From: an uncultured Pseudomonadales bacterium
Lineage (GTDB): Bacteria; Pseudomonadota; Gammaproteobacteria; Pseudomonadales; Porticoccaceae
Direction of reading: 5' to 3'
NCBI GenBank assembly: GCA_905478725.1
Contig: CAJQJT010000032.1
Coordinates: forward strand, 1-5,937
Length of the DNA: 5,937 nt
Shown here: in pieces, positions 5,664 through 5,937 of the stretch
Layout: each line of letters opens with the position of its first letter
Position numbering within the stretch: position 1 is the first letter of the stretch
Notes under the pieces: generated by a model
What the model was told of the DNA's origin: nothing
The model's input: the letters and a program-made list of their open reading frames with translations, nothing else
Databases searched by the model: none
Translations under genes and position numbers: made by a program

Positions 5664-5705
5664 AATTCTTTCCAGCCAATTCTTTCCAGCCAATTCTATC
5701 CAGCT
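5664..5705. repeat. Three tandem 14-base repeats
   Basis: The unit AATTCTTTCCAGCC occurs at 5664-5677 and 5678-5691 exactly, and at 5692-5705 with two changes. The third copy runs into the TAG of the hydrolase fragment (5704-5706). It lies in the 71-base spacer before the CPXCG gene. It is probably replication slippage, and I see no regulatory meaning. Confidence 0.85.
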
Positions 5706-5838
5706 AGTCGAGGTCTTTTAGCGGGTGCTGATCTGCCGGCCAAGGGCTGGTAAAAAACGGTTCGATCATGTCGCTAGTGATGTCTTCAATACGGGCTGGA
5801 TTCCAGGCTGGACTGTTGTTTTTGTCCACGGCTAGTCG
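5704..5838 (-). pseudogene. C-terminal fragment of an ECH_2-type 3-hydroxyisobutyryl-CoA hydrolase
   Basis: The last 44 residues read RLAVDKNNSPAWNP, then IEDITSDMIEPFF, then TSPWPADQHPLKDLD and TAG. The pattern VDK-x-x-x-P-x-W followed by a short helix and FFTSPW-HPL-DL matches the C-terminus of the enoyl-CoA hydratase-like hydrolases of valine degradation (3-hydroxyisobutyryl-CoA to 3-hydroxyisobutyrate plus CoA). The expected preceding element EGVRALL is not present. The frame turns into unrelated residues and hits TGA at 5872-5874. The catalytic crotonase core is outside the window. It is marked as broken because the frame is interrupted, but the cause is more likely a contig-end inversion than a true pseudogene. 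Confidence 0.6.
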
Positions 5839-5937
5839 CCAGCGACTCCATGCCTGAGCTTTGGGCCAGCCTCACCGCCAACACCCAGCTCAGTGCCCTG
5901 CAGCGCTTTGAGCAACTCTCAGATCTGGTCAGCCTAC
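5835..5937 (+). CDS. Partial plus-strand coding segment at the contig end, possibly inverted hydrolase sequence
   Basis: The frame reads VASDSMPELWASLTANTQ, then LSALQRFEQLSDLVSL, and is open to the end with the GC-rich third positions of real coding sequence. The minus strand there gives no sensible protein. There is no ribosome binding site before the ATG at 5850, which would have to lie inside the hydrolase remnant. The pattern V-x-S-x-x-x-x-x-L-W-x-x-L resembles, from memory, the region after the GLAD motif in ECH_2 hydrolases. If so, this is an inverted piece of the same gene joined near 5835. That identity is inference. Confidence 0.4.

Noticed and set aside
5664..5705. CRISPR array
   Set aside because: The copies are 14 bases long and directly abutting, with no spacers and no cas genes.

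Overview
The window looks like a contig from a gammaproteobacterium, probably free-living or marine. The evidence is a recognisable YaeQ, a CPXCG-type small cysteine-rich protein, a DUF2238 (YjdF-type) membrane protein, a YkgJ-type cysteine cluster protein and the C-terminus of an ECH_2-type 3-hydroxyisobutyryl-CoA hydrolase, all with ordinary bacterial ribosome binding sites. Most genes lie on the minus strand. The only convincing complete plus-strand gene is the YkgJ-type one.

Left part (1-1438): a minus-strand pair made of a small lipoprotein gene followed, with a 4-base CTGA overlap, by a DUF2238 integral membrane protein. The DUF2238 homology begins upstream of the first ATG/GTG/TTG start, so it probably uses CTG or ATT. 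Divergent to the pair, across a ~210-base spacer, is the YkgJ-type gene. Bases 1-55 are a perfect inverted copy of 243-297 and supply the apparent stop codon of the DUF2238 gene, so the left end is probably an amplification or assembly chimera.

Middle (1439-4443): a 52-codon Pmp3/YqaE gene sits between two sets of palindromes: a 34-base imperfect palindrome at 1446-1479 and a cluster of nested or adjacent stem-loops at 1725-1850. Then come four minus-strand genes that I cannot assign a function: a zinc-ribbon protein with two membrane helices, an exported or anchored protein with four TGA-type repeats of about 21-23 residues, a six-helix membrane protein and a four-helix membrane protein. A terminator-like hairpin at 3361-3381 separates the first two from the last two, so they may be two separate two-gene units. 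These genes look less biased and more AT-rich than yaeQ, which fits an accessory segment.

Right part (4444-5937): a 379-base intergenic stretch, then yaeQ, the CPXCG protein, three 14-base tandem repeats and the C-terminal 44 residues of a 3-hydroxyisobutyryl-CoA hydrolase. Near 5835 the coding strand flips. The last ~100 bases read as good coding sequence on the plus strand and may be an inverted piece of the same hydrolase gene, a second contig-end chimera. Inverted junk at both ends would fit a multiple-displacement-amplified genome.

I see no CRISPR array, rRNA, tRNA, transposase or recognisable defence system. The most original material is the pair of orphan membrane proteins, the repeat protein, the non-canonical start and the palindromes around the Pmp3 gene.
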